37,614 nucleotides of DNA from an uncultured Alphaproteobacteria bacterium (GTDB lineage: Bacteria; Pseudomonadota; Alphaproteobacteria; Rhodobacterales; Rhodobacteraceae), in contig CACFNV010000011.1 in assembly GCA_902567635.1 (NCBI GenBank), forward strand, positions 1-37,614, in the 5' to 3' direction. Shown piece by piece: positions 30,128 through 37,614 of the stretch. The notes beneath the pieces are model-generated. The model was not told the origin of the DNA. It was given only the letters and a program-made list of their open reading frames with translations, and searched no databases. The position numbers and the translations under genes are program-made. The number at the start of each line of letters is the position of its first letter. Within the stretch, counting starts at the first letter, position 1.

Positions 30128-30880
30128 TTATATTTTTAGCAGTCGAAATATTTGGGCTGCAGAAAATCCAAGGAATAAAGCTAACATGACAGAGAAGATT
30201 CCGTACAAGGTAGAGTTGTTAGCTGCATTAAACGAAAGAAACTTTTGAATTCCAGTTTTGGAGACTTTTACTATCTCACTTGAGGAGTTAATGACCTCAT
30301 TGTTTTCGTCTAATGTAGAAATTATGACCTTATATTCGCCAGGGAATATCTTTTGGGGAAGCTCTATTGTAGAGAAAAATAATTTCTCTTGTAGTATTGA
30401 TATCTTGGTTTCAAACAAACGAATGTTATTCTTCTCCTTATTTAATCTAATCAATTCACTAAAATATTCCTTTTTATCTACTTTTTTTTGAGAGGTCGTT
30501 TCAGCGTTTTTCAATTTAGAAAAAAAGTATTTTTCTAACTTTCTATTAGTAATTTCTTGGCGTTTATCAGAGATTAAATTAGTCGAATTTATTTGGTAAA
30601 AACTTGGAACTTTCTTAAACTTCGCGTAATCTTTTTTAACCCAAATGCCCCATACTTTTGATTTTTTTCTTATGGTCATGTCTTGCTTCGGCCCAACTAA
30701 TTCAATTACCAAAGTAGGATCGTTATTAGTTTCAGTTAAAGCTCCAAAAACAAGTATTTTTGATCCATCAAAACGAGTTGTTAACTCAATTTCTCTTTTA
30801 TCAATATTTGAAACAATACTACAGAAACCAATTCCAGAAGACATAATTAAGAAGCTGACCAAAACAAATAAACGTATCAA
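30128..30880 (-). CDS. TIGR02186 family membrane-anchored periplasmic protein
   Basis: A 250-residue protein with an N-terminal signal sequence (about 1-21), a periplasmic domain and one C-terminal membrane helix (about 223-247) ending in basic residues. The domain has recognisable family segments: F-D-G-S-K-I-L-V-F-G-A, G-P-K-Q-D-M-T-I-R-K-K, then V-W-G-I-W-V, then V-P-S-F-Y. This is the alphaproteobacterial TM family (Alph_Pro_TM, PF09608), of unknown function. The start is a TTG whose last bases share TTGA with the stop of the upstream TauE/SafE gene. The two are almost certainly one translational unit, and I infer an accessory role for the exporter. Confidence 0.85.
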   Translation of the reverse strand: MIRLFVLVSFLIMSSGIGFCSIVSNIDKREIELTTRFDGSKILVFGALTETNNDPTLVIELVGPKQDMTIRKKSKVWGIWVKKDYAKFKKVPSFYQINSTNLISDKRQEITNRKLEKYFFSKLKNAETTSQKKVDKKEYFSELIRLNKEKNNIRLFETKISILQEKLFFSTIELPQKIFPGEYKVIISTLDENNEVINSSSEIVKVSKTGIQKFLSFNAANNSTLYGIFSVMLALFLGFSAAQIFRLLKI

Positions 30881-31797
30881 TGGGAAGCTCCATAGGTAAG
30901 GGAAAAAATTTCATTAGGGACCAAGAATAGATCTAATGCGAGTTTAAGGCATACCAATAGTACTATAATCGCCAGTAAAATTCGAATTTCTTCTGCTTTA
31001 AGTCTTACGGTTACTCTTGCTCCTAGCTGAGCTCCTACTACTCCTCCTATAATCAAGATAAATGCAAGTAGCAAATCAACAGTTTTGTTTTGTGTCGCAT
31101 GCATAAAACTGGTAAATGCAGTGATAAACATTATCTGGTAAAGCGAAGTCCCAATTACTACCTTAGTAGGCATTCCTAAAACGTAAATCATAGCAGGAAT
31201 TAAAATGAACCCTCCTCCGACACCCATTATTGAAGCCAAAATACCAATTACAAATCCCAGAAACAAAGGGGGGAATGCGCTGATATAAAGCTGAGAAGTC
31301 TTAAACTTTATTTTAAATGGAAGCCCATGGATCCAATTATGTTTTTTCCTTGGCAAAGTATTAATTTGAGGGCTTCTGCTTCTTTTGATAGTTGATAAAC
31401 TTTCAATGAACATGAGGATCCCTATGCTTCCAAGAAAAATAATATAACAACCTGAGACAAATAATTCTATTTGACCATAGCTTTTAATGATTCTAAAAAT
31501 CTCCACTCCTAATGCAGAGCCGAACAAGCCACCAATTACTAAAATATTGCCCATTTTAAAATCGACTGCTCTTCGTTTCAAGTGTGCCAATACTCCCGAA
31601 AAAGATGATGCAGTGATCTGATTAGCTTCCGTAGCAACTGCTACAGCAGTTGGTATCCCCATCAGAATTAAAAGGGGAGTCATTAGAAAGCCTCCGCCTA
31701 TACCAAATACTCCCGACAAAAAACCCACTCCCACGCCCAATACAAGTAAAACTATTAAATTAACTGGAACGTCAGCAATAGGTAAAAATATTTGCAT
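30877..31797 (-). CDS. TauE/SafE (TSUP) family sulfite/anion permease
   Basis: A 306-residue integral membrane protein with about eight helices in two halves. Each half carries the TSUP glycine motif: G-V-F-G-I-G-G-G-F-L-M-T-P near residue 30, and S-I-M-G-V-G-G-G-F-I-L-I-P in the second half. A basic cytoplasmic loop (S-R-S-P, R-K-K-H) separates the halves. Family members move sulfite, sulfoacetate or related organosulfur anions; the substrate here is not known. It is the first gene of a pair with the TIGR02186 gene. No sulfonate-degradation gene is nearby. Confidence 0.88.
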   Translation of the reverse strand: MQIFLPIADVPVNLIVLLVLGVGVGFLSGVFGIGGGFLMTPLLILMGIPTAVAVATEANQITASSFSGVLAHLKRRAVDFKMGNILVIGGLFGSALGVEIFRIIKSYGQIELFVSGCYIIFLGSIGILMFIESLSTIKRSRSPQINTLPRKKHNWIHGLPFKIKFKTSQLYISAFPPLFLGFVIGILASIMGVGGGFILIPAMIYVLGMPTKVVIGTSLYQIMFITAFTSFMHATQNKTVDLLLAFILIIGGVVGAQLGARVTVRLKAEEIRILLAIIVLLVCLKLALDLFLVPNEIFSLTYGASH

Positions 31798-32109
31798 CTA
31801 ATCTTTCTTTATCTTCTGCGAAATATATTAATAATATTTTCTTATTTTTTGGGTGCCTAGATTGGTAATATTAAGGATAGCTAATACCTTCAAACTAAGT
31901 TTTCTGCAAATAATATTTTGTTTTTGCTCAAAACCTCGACAACAGATCTGAAAAAATATTACATTATGGTCAGCTTATGTTTTCAAAATATTTTAAATCA
32001 AAATTACCCATATTTTTCGTTTCAAAATATAACTTAGTAGTATAGTCTAAAATGATTATATTTATTGATATATGATAGTTCAGTTTTAAAAATTTATAGG
32101 GAGAATTAG
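31798..32109. other. 312-nt gap between the TauE/SafE and BMP genes
   Basis: The longest gene-free stretch. It must hold both divergent promoters. On the plus strand TATAGT (32041-32046) and TATGAT (32071-32076) are candidate -10 sites, and AGGGAGA (32098-32104) is a clear ribosome-binding site for the BMP gene. TTTCAAAATAT occurs twice (31981-31991 and 32020-32030), 39 nt apart. I see no riboswitch, tRNA or strong hairpin. Confidence 0.5.
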
Positions 32110-33108
32110 ATGCAAAAATTATTTAAGTTAATTACTGTAGCTCTACTTACCTTATCAGCTTCCATAGTTTCTGCAGAAATTAAACCTGCAGTTATTTTCG
32201 ATATGGGTGGAAAGTTTGATAAGTCTTTTAACGAAAGCGTTTTCAATGGAGCTCAACGTTTTACAAAAGAGACAGGAATAAAGGTAATGGAGTTTGAGGT
32301 AACCAACGAGGCTCAAAGAGAACAAGGAATGCGTAAAATGGCTCAGAGAGGAGCCAATGTTATTGTTTGTGTTGGATTTGCTCAAGCAGACGCTTGTGAT
32401 AAGGTTGCCAAAGAGTTCCCAAACACAAAGTTTTCAATAATTGATGTGGGTTGGTTAGATAATGCCAATATGAGGCAATATGTTTTTAACGAGCATGAAG
32501 GATCGTTTCTTGTAGGAGCATTAGCAGCCATGGCATCGAAAACTGGCAAGGTCGGTTTTGTTGGAGGTATGGATATACCTTTGATAAGAAAGTTTGCTTG
32601 TGGATATGTTCAAGGCGCGAAGACCGTAAACTCAAAAGTTGAAGTTTATCAGAACATGACAGGAACAACTCCTGCGGCTTGGAATGATCCTGCAAAAGGC
32701 TCAGAACTTGCAAAATCACAATTTGATAGAGGGGCTGATGTCGTTTATGCTGCTGCAGGTGGCACAGGTACAGGAGTTTACCAAGCTGCCGCTGATGCTG
32801 GAAAATTAGCCATAGGTGTTGATAGTAATCAAAATTATCTGCATCCAGGAACAATGCTTACTTCTATGCTAAAAAGAGTAGACTTGGCAACTTATGAAAC
32901 ATTTATGGATGTTAAATCAGGCAATTTTACTAGTGGTGTTAAAGTATTAGGTTTGAAAGAAGAAGGTGTTGGCTGGGCTTATGATAAGCACAATAAGTCG
33001 CTTATAACAGACGTTATGAAATCAACTATAAATGGTTTGTCAGATAAAGTTAAGAGTGGAGCAATAAAGGTTCACGATTACATGAGTGACAATAATTGTC
33101 CGGCTTAA
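32110..33108 (+). CDS. BMP-family ABC transporter substrate-binding protein
   Basis: A 332-residue periplasmic binding protein of the basic membrane protein (BmpA/Med) family. The Sec signal peptide is cut after A22 (V-S-A/E-I-K); it is not a lipoprotein, unlike many Gram-positive relatives. Family landmarks are F-D-x-G-G-K-F-D-K-S-F-N-E, the G-x-R-x-M-A-Q-x-G-A segment, F-S-I-I-D-V, E-H-E-G-S-F-L-V-G, and G-V-D-S-N-Q. Known members bind nucleosides or purines, and some bind lipoprotein ligands or autoinducer-like compounds, so nucleoside uptake is the best guess. It is first of a four-gene importer operon and has two tandem TAA stops. Confidence 0.93.
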   Translation: MQKLFKLITVALLTLSASIVSAEIKPAVIFDMGGKFDKSFNESVFNGAQRFTKETGIKVMEFEVTNEAQREQGMRKMAQRGANVIVCVGFAQADACDKVAKEFPNTKFSIIDVGWLDNANMRQYVFNEHEGSFLVGALAAMASKTGKVGFVGGMDIPLIRKFACGYVQGAKTVNSKVEVYQNMTGTTPAAWNDPAKGSELAKSQFDRGADVVYAAAGGTGTGVYQAAADAGKLAIGVDSNQNYLHPGTMLTSMLKRVDLATYETFMDVKSGNFTSGVKVLGLKEEGVGWAYDKHNKSLITDVMKSTINGLSDKVKSGAIKVHDYMSDNNCPA

Positions 33109-33118
33109 TAATTATTAA

Positions 33119-34699
33119 ATGACGACAATTGAAATTAATGAAGGTAACGATACATCTGTTTCGTTACCTTCATTTTCGGGCTCTTCAATTGAGCTCAAAA
33201 AAATTACTAAAAGATTTGGACACGTAATAGCTAACGAGGAAGTCAGCTTAAAAGTTGAAGCCGGTACTATCCATGGCATAGTTGGAGAGAATGGCGCCGG
33301 TAAATCTACTCTAATGAATATCTTGTTTGGCTTATATAAGCCAGATGGGGGTTCAATTTATTTGGACGGAAATATCGTAGACGTTACATCGCCAGAGAAA
33401 TCAATTTCTTTAGGTATAGGGATGGTACACCAGCATTTTATGCTAGTACCAACTTTTACAGTGCTGGAGAATGTAATGTTAGGTAATGAGGGCAGTTTTT
33501 CTTTAAAAAAAGGAGAAAAAACTATTTTACAAAGACTTCAAAAACTTTCCAGTACTTATGGTCTAAATGTGGATTTTCATTCTTTAATTTTGGACCTTCC
33601 TGTCGGAATGCAACAAAGAGTGGAAATACTTAAAGCCTTAAATAGAGGTGCTAAGATTCTTATATTAGATGAACCTACAGGTGTCTTAACACCTCAGGAA
33701 ACTATAGGATTATTTGAGATCTTGAATTCTCTCAAAAATAAAGGTGTAACCATAATACTTATTACTCATAAACTAAAAGAAATAATGAACATTACAGAGG
33801 CGGTTTCGGTAATGCGAGGTGGTAAAGTAGTAGCAAATTTAAAAACAAACAATACTTCTCCAGCAGAGCTTGCTGAAAAAATGGTTGGAAGAAAAGTATT
33901 ATTATCAATAGAAAAAAAAGAATCTAAGATAGGAAACAAAGTCCTTACTGTAAAGAATCTTAATCACTTATCAAAGGACGGAGTTGATGTCCTAAAAAAT
34001 GTATCTTTTAGTATTTCGGAAGGTGAAATATTAGGTGTAGCAGGTGTCGCGGGGAACGGGCAGTCTGAACTTTTAGATATTCTTTCCGGTATTGAGCAAC
34101 TTCAGAGAGGGGAGATTGAAATAAATCAAACCAGACTTTTGCCTGGTGAAAAATGGGATCCAAAGAAAGTAAGAGAAATGAGTATAGCGCATGTGCCAGA
34201 AGATAGGCAAAAAAGAGGCTTGATCCTTCCTTTCTACAATTATGAAAATAGTATTTTGGGATATCAAAGAAAGGAAAGATATTCGAGCGGTTTTCTACTA
34301 GACAAAAATAAAATATTAAACCTTTTTACGGAAACAGCAGAGCAATTTGATGTAAGACCTAGAAATCCAAATATTTCTTCTAATAAATTGTCTGGTGGCA
34401 ATCAACAAAAATTAGTTTTGGCTAGAGAAATTGAAAGTCAGCCTAAAATACTTTTAATAGGTCAACCTACTAGAGGTGTAGATATAGGTGCAATAGAGAG
34501 AATATATGAAGATTTATTGAGACTGAAAGACTCTGGAACTGCTATTCTGTTGGTTTCAGTAGAACTGGATGAAATAATGTCTTTATCAGATAGAATAATT
34601 GTCATGAACCAAGGCAAAATTGTTGGTGAAACTATGGGTTCAAATGCCACAGAAATAGAGCTAGGTAAGATGATGTCAGGTTTAGATAGGACTAATTAG
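33119..34699 (+). CDS. ABC transporter ATPase with two ATP-binding domains (nucleoside-type, NupO/RbsA-like)
   Basis: Energises the BMP importer. The 526 residues hold two nucleotide-binding domains. The first has Walker A G-E-N-G-A-G-K-S-T (56-64), a signature region P-V-G-M-Q-Q-R, and Walker B L-I-L-D-E-P. The second has a degenerate Walker A G-V-A-G-N-G-Q-S-E (309-317), an intact L-S-G-G-N-Q-Q, and an altered Walker B (L-L-I-G-Q-P-T-R-G-V-D). One active and one degenerate site are normal for this type. About 22 poorly conserved residues precede the first domain. Their codons hold a 14-bp hairpin, and no ribosome-binding site is visible. No other in-frame ATG, GTG or TTG occurs before the domain, so the start at 33119 is retained. 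Confidence 0.93.
   Translation: MTTIEINEGNDTSVSLPSFSGSSIELKKITKRFGHVIANEEVSLKVEAGTIHGIVGENGAGKSTLMNILFGLYKPDGGSIYLDGNIVDVTSPEKSISLGIGMVHQHFMLVPTFTVLENVMLGNEGSFSLKKGEKTILQRLQKLSSTYGLNVDFHSLILDLPVGMQQRVEILKALNRGAKILILDEPTGVLTPQETIGLFEILNSLKNKGVTIILITHKLKEIMNITEAVSVMRGGKVVANLKTNNTSPAELAEKMVGRKVLLSIEKKESKIGNKVLTVKNLNHLSKDGVDVLKNVSFSISEGEILGVAGVAGNGQSELLDILSGIEQLQRGEIEINQTRLLPGEKWDPKKVREMSIAHVPEDRQKRGLILPFYNYENSILGYQRKERYSSGFLLDKNKILNLFTETAEQFDVRPRNPNISSNKLSGGNQQKLVLAREIESQPKILLIGQPTRGVDIGAIERIYEDLLRLKDSGTAILLVSVELDEIMSLSDRIIVMNQGKIVGETMGSNATEIELGKMMSGLDRTN
33137..33174 (+). promoter_or_regulatory. Perfect 14-bp stem-loop at the start of the ABC ATPase gene
   Basis: AATGAAGGTAACGA (33137-33150) pairs with TCGTTACCTTCATT (33161-33174) around the 10-nt loop TACATCTGTT. 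It spans codons 7-19 of the ATPase and begins 29 nt after the BMP stop codon. The arms contain 5 G-C pairs. A TTAATAATTATTAA palindrome (33105-33118) lies just before the ATG. Confidence 0.8.
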
Positions 34700-34709
34700 G
34701 TGTAAAAAA

Positions 34710-35822
34710 ATGAATGAAAGTAATTTTCTTCCCAGATGGGTCTCAATTGGTCTTATTCCTTTTATAAATCTGCTACTGGCTTTTTTTGTTTCGGGAATTG
34801 TTATTTTCTTTATTGGAGAGAATCCTCTTCAAGCCATTTTAGTAATGATCAAGGGCGCATTTTATTACCCAGGATCAATAGGTTATACACTTTATTACAC
34901 AACGAACTTTATTTTTGCAGGTTTAGCAGTTGCTTTGGCTTTTCATGCAAAATTATTTAACATCGGGGGAGAAGGGCAAGCCTACGTGGGTGGGCTTGGT
35001 GTAGGATTAGTTTGTTTGGCTTTGGACCAATCAATTAACAGTTTTTTAGTAACAATCTTAGCTGTTTGTGGTTCTGCGATCTTTGGAGCGTTTTGGGGTG
35101 TTATTCCTGGATATCTCCAAGCTAAGAGAGGAAGCCACATAGTAATAACTACGATAATGTTTAATTTTATAGCAGCTTCCTTAATGGTTTACTTATTAGT
35201 AAACGTCATTATTGAACCTGGTCAGATGTCTCCAGAAACAAGAGATTTTTCAGAAGGAGTAGGCTTGGTACAGATTCATAAGTTAGCAAATTACTTTGGA
35301 ATAAGTATAGCAGTATCTCCGTTCAATATATCATTCTTTATAGCATTAATAGTTTCTTTTGGGTTTTGGATCTTGGTATGGAGAACTAAATTTGGCTATG
35401 AAGTAAGATCTTTGGGTCATTCTGAGACAGCGGCAAAATATGCAGGTATAGATGTATCACGTACAATAGTTTTAGTTATGGCGATTTCTGGTGGGTTGGC
35501 AGGACTTGTTGCTATTAACGAACTTCTCGGGGTCCACAATAAATTACTGCTTGGGTTCACTGCTGGTTATGGGTTTACTGGCATTGCTGTAGCGCTTATG
35601 GGAAGAAATCACCCTATAGGTATATTTTTGTCAAGCCTTTTATTTGGAGCATTATATCAAGGCGGTACGGAATTGGATTTTGAATTTTCTTCAATTACAA
35701 GGGAAATGGTACTTCTGATACAAGGTCTAATCATTCTTTTTTCAGGTGCTCTTGCATATATGATGAATCCATTTGTAGAAAAAATATATTATAACTATTT
35801 TAAAGAGCCAAAAAATGCTTGA
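34710..35822 (+). CDS. ABC transporter permease 1 of the BMP importer
   Basis: A 370-residue inner-membrane permease of the branched-chain/ribose type (BPD_transp_2). Eight or more hydrophobic helices are visible. The family segment F-N-I-G-G-E-G-Q-A-Y-V-G-G-L-G lies at about 87-101, and the coupling region with R-S-L-G-H-S-E-T-A-A-K-Y-A-G-I near 233-247. It begins 10 nt after the ATPase gene and overlaps permease 2 by 8 nt (ATGCTTGA), which implies translational coupling and 1:1 production. Confidence 0.93.
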   Translation: MNESNFLPRWVSIGLIPFINLLLAFFVSGIVIFFIGENPLQAILVMIKGAFYYPGSIGYTLYYTTNFIFAGLAVALAFHAKLFNIGGEGQAYVGGLGVGLVCLALDQSINSFLVTILAVCGSAIFGAFWGVIPGYLQAKRGSHIVITTIMFNFIAASLMVYLLVNVIIEPGQMSPETRDFSEGVGLVQIHKLANYFGISIAVSPFNISFFIALIVSFGFWILVWRTKFGYEVRSLGHSETAAKYAGIDVSRTIVLVMAISGGLAGLVAINELLGVHNKLLLGFTAGYGFTGIAVALMGRNHPIGIFLSSLLFGALYQGGTELDFEFSSITREMVLLIQGLIILFSGALAYMMNPFVEKIYYNYFKEPKNA

Positions 35823-36789
35823 GATGTTTCAAATATGTATCTCTTTGCTGGACTCGACGATTAGAATCGCAACACCTCTTATTTTCTGTGCAATGGCAGG
35901 TATTTTTTCTGAAAGAAGTGGTATAATTGATATCGGTCTGGAAGGTAAAATGCTTCTATCTGCTTTTGTTGCGGCATCAGTTACCTTTTTGACTGGATCT
36001 CCTTGGATAGGCCTTTTCTCGGCAGTGGTAGCGTCAGGTTTCGCGTCCGTAATTCATGGCTTTGCATGCATTACTAACAAAGGAGATCAGGTGATTAGTG
36101 GTCTTGCTATAAATATTTTGGCTTCAGGATTAACGATTACAGTCGGAATAGCTCTTTTTTCAAGGGGGGGTCAAACACCTTCACTAGGTTCTGATCAAAG
36201 ATTTATGCCGATTGATTTTCCTTTTCAAAGTTTAATAAATAATATCCCTCTTTTTGGTGATTTATATTCAGACGTAATTTCAGGTCATAATATTTTGGTC
36301 TACCTTTCTTTATTGGCAGTATTTGTAACGTATTATATGGTTTTTAAAACTAGCTTTGGTTTGAGATTGAGGGCTGTGGGGGAGAAGCCTGAAGCCGTAG
36401 ATACAGCTGGAATTTCAGTAATCAGAATGAGATATCAGGCTGTAATAATTGCAGGAATGTTGTGTGGTTTGGCGGGTGCTTATTTGTCAATTGCTCACGG
36501 AGCTGGGTTTGGGCGAGAGATGTCAGCAGGGAAAGGTTACATTGCACTAGCTGCAATGATATTTGGAAAATGGAATCCAATACCAACTTTATTCGCTTGT
36601 CTACTTTTTGGTTTTTTGGAAGCTCTAGGAAATAGATTGCAGGGTGTAGAACTATATATAATTGGAGAAGTGCCGGTACAGTTTATGCAGGCTCTTCCCT
36701 ATATTCTCACAGTTATTTTGTTGGCAGGCTTTATTGGAAAGGCCAGAGCACCGGGCGCCATTGGAGTCCCATATAGTAAAGAAGGTTAA
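35815..36789 (+). CDS. ABC transporter permease 2 of the BMP importer
   Basis: A 324-residue partner permease. Segments typical of the family are A-G-I-F-S-E-R-S-G-I-I-D-I-G-L-E-G-K-M-L near residues 28-47, the coupling loop R-A-V-G-E-K-P-E-A-V-D-T-A-G-I, and A-L-A-A-M-I-F-G-K-W-N-P. Together the two permeases form the membrane channel. The ATG at 35815 overlaps the end of permease 1; an in-frame ATG three codons later is an alternative. Its stop overlaps the stop of convergent rimI by 4 bp (TTAA). Confidence 0.93.
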   Translation: MLEMFQICISLLDSTIRIATPLIFCAMAGIFSERSGIIDIGLEGKMLLSAFVAASVTFLTGSPWIGLFSAVVASGFASVIHGFACITNKGDQVISGLAINILASGLTITVGIALFSRGGQTPSLGSDQRFMPIDFPFQSLINNIPLFGDLYSDVISGHNILVYLSLLAVFVTYYMVFKTSFGLRLRAVGEKPEAVDTAGISVIRMRYQAVIIAGMLCGLAGAYLSIAHGAGFGREMSAGKGYIALAAMIFGKWNPIPTLFACLLFGFLEALGNRLQGVELYIIGEVPVQFMQALPYILTVILLAGFIGKARAPGAIGVPYSKEG

Positions 36790-37208
36790 CAAATTAGTGT
36801 TAATTCCATTAGAATTGCATCATCAAATGAATTGAATGAATTTTTATAATACTCTTTTCTTGCACCCAATCGCTTAAAGCCTGCATTGGTATACAATTTT
36901 AATGCTGCTTCATTAGTAACGTTTACCTCAAGAAAAATTTTTCTACTGCCTAATTCTTTAGAGCTTATTATTAAATGTTTAAGAATCTTTGTACCGTGTC
37001 CTAATCTTTTTTGATTATTCTTTACTCCCAAAAAGTATAATTCACATTCATCTTCTACATAGCTAGCTATTGCAATCCCATGGTGATAACAGAAGACTTT
37101 AATATTTTTATTTTTATAAAAGCTATAGAAGTCCTTTAGGCTGAATTTAACTTCTTTCTTTTGCACGCAGTCAAGATAAAGCTGGAAGGCCACATACTCT
37201 TTAGGCAT
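36786..37208 (-). CDS. rimI: GNAT acetyltransferase, probable RimI
   Basis: A 140-residue GNAT protein. The acetyl-CoA loop reads Q-K-R-L-G-H-G, and F-L-E-V-N-V-T-N-E-A-A-L-K-L-Y-x-N-A-G-F is the RimI-type ending. RimI acetylates the N-terminal alanine of ribosomal protein S18. Its place directly after tsaB (4 nt) is the common tsaB-rimI arrangement and supports the name. I chose the ATG at 37208 because it follows the tsaB stop; an in-frame start at 37262 would overlap tsaB by 50 nt. General GNAT similarity cannot prove the substrate. Confidence 0.8.
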   Translation of the reverse strand: MPKEYVAFQLYLDCVQKKEVKFSLKDFYSFYKNKNIKVFCYHHGIAIASYVEDECELYFLGVKNNQKRLGHGTKILKHLIISSKELGSRKIFLEVNVTNEAALKLYTNAGFKRLGARKEYYKNSFNSFDDAILMELTLIC

Positions 37209-37212
37209 TTTC

Positions 37213-37614
37213 TTATTCAAAAATCTTGGGCCTATCGTATTTCTTGAAGTTAGTATTTCCAATACTTATATAAAGAGGTTTAGGTAAACATTTTTCAGGA
37301 TTTGAAACTTTGAGAGAGGCATTTAGCAGGTCAACTATGTCTGTATCATCTTTCTCTAGAAAATTTTCTAACTTTAAACTAGTAGCTATCTCCTCTGCTC
37401 TATGCCCCAATACGAAAACATTTTTTAAACTTTTTGGAATATTTATTTCATGTATTGAAGATAGCATTATTTTACTAATGGGCTTTTTATTATTTAAAAT
37501 CAACGAATAAATTTGGTCATTACTTCCTTTTAGCGAAACCAAATTGACTTGATCTTCACATGCAAAAATCTCAAATTTGTTTAGTCCAATAAGCTCTATC
37601 TTCAAAGAGGCCTT
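37213..37614 (-). CDS. tsaB: TsaB-like protein, C-terminal part (5' end beyond the window)
   Basis: About 134 residues run in frame to the window edge, so the N-terminal ATPase-like fold is missing. The visible part is poorly conserved, but the end P-K-P-L-Y-I-S matches the closing P-x-P-x-Y-L-R of TsaB, and rimI follows. TsaB is the scaffold for t6A modification of tRNAs reading ANN codons. An internal TTG at 37605 is not a convincing start, since the frame remains open beyond it. The name rests largely on gene order. Confidence 0.65.
   Translation of the reverse strand, partial: KASLKIELIGLNKFEIFACEDQVNLVSLKGSNDQIYSLILNNKKPISKIMLSSIHEINIPKSLKNVFVLGHRAEEIATSLKLENFLEKDDTDIVDLLNASLKVSNPEKCLPKPLYISIGNTNFKKYDRPKIFE

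Noticed and set aside
31798-32109. Purine riboswitch upstream of the nucleoside-type importer
   Set aside because: I could not find the conserved loop sequences or a three-way-junction fold; only AT-rich sequence with promoter-like elements.
33119-33190. A later start for the ABC ATPase that would leave the hairpin untranslated
   Set aside because: No in-frame ATG, GTG or TTG occurs between 33119 and the start of the conserved domain.

Overview
The window looks like a stretch of chromosome from a streamlined, AT-rich alphaproteobacterium, probably marine. By eye, G+C is about one third. Reasons for the class: the F0 part of ATP synthase forms its own operon with a second b-type subunit (b'); the TCA genes run mdh-sucC-sucD-sucA-sucB-lpdA; and several small families typical of Alphaproteobacteria are present (DUF2794, TIGR02300/FYDLN, the NDUFS6-like zf-CHCC finger, TIGR02186). 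Gaps are very short, many genes overlap by 4 bp, and no mobile element, CRISPR array or phage gene is visible. The genus cannot be read from the window.

Layout. 1-4378: the 3' part of map, a CinA-type molybdopterin-domain protein, and polA preceded by an overlapping zinc-finger gene. 4450-6371: an ABC ATPase with no permease beside it, convergent with a PfkB-family (adenosine kinase-like) gene. 6454-8869: the F0 operon atpI-atpB-atpE-b'-atpF on the minus strand. 8943-12356: a lipoprotein lytic transglycosylase, hspQ, a gamma-glutamyltransferase-like Ntn hydrolase, DUF2794, tRNA-Ala(GGC) and a FYDLN-domain protein. 12502-21231: the TCA block lpdA, sucB, sucA, sucD, sucC, mdh, read from mdh towards lpdA. 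21408-26741: a divergent plus-strand block with a malyl-CoA thioesterase/lyase-like gene (mcl2), mesaconyl-CoA hydratase (mch) and sdhCDAB. 26738-30120: ethylmalonyl-CoA mutase (ecm), divergent from crotonyl-CoA carboxylase/reductase (ccr). 30128-31797: a TIGR02186 protein paired with a TauE/SafE permease. 32110-36789: a complete BMP-type (nucleoside-like) ABC importer. 36786-37614: rimI and the 3' part of tsaB.

The core is a central-carbon island. Four genes of the ethylmalonyl-CoA (EMC) pathway flank the TCA genes that receive its products. Ccr and Ecm act in the middle of the pathway, Mch and the malyl-CoA enzyme near its end. The pathway delivers malate and, through propionyl-CoA, succinyl-CoA, which SucCD, SdhCDAB and Mdh then handle. 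This points to acetate or C2-unit assimilation without the glyoxylate shunt, although the rest of the pathway lies outside the window.

The observations most worth checking are: (1) sucC is broken by one extra G in a run of nine; (2) a perfect 14-bp hairpin lies inside the first codons of the BMP-transporter ATPase gene, just after the binding-protein gene; (3) all six convergent gene pairs meet with at most 7 nt between them, three of them by reciprocal 4-bp stop-codon overlaps; (4) the GGT-like enzyme lacks the expected gamma-glutamyl-binding arginine; (5) a tRNA-Ala ends 8 nt before the DUF2794 start codon. I did not find a clearly new multi-gene system. The closest to an undescribed function is the TIGR02186-TauE/SafE pair.
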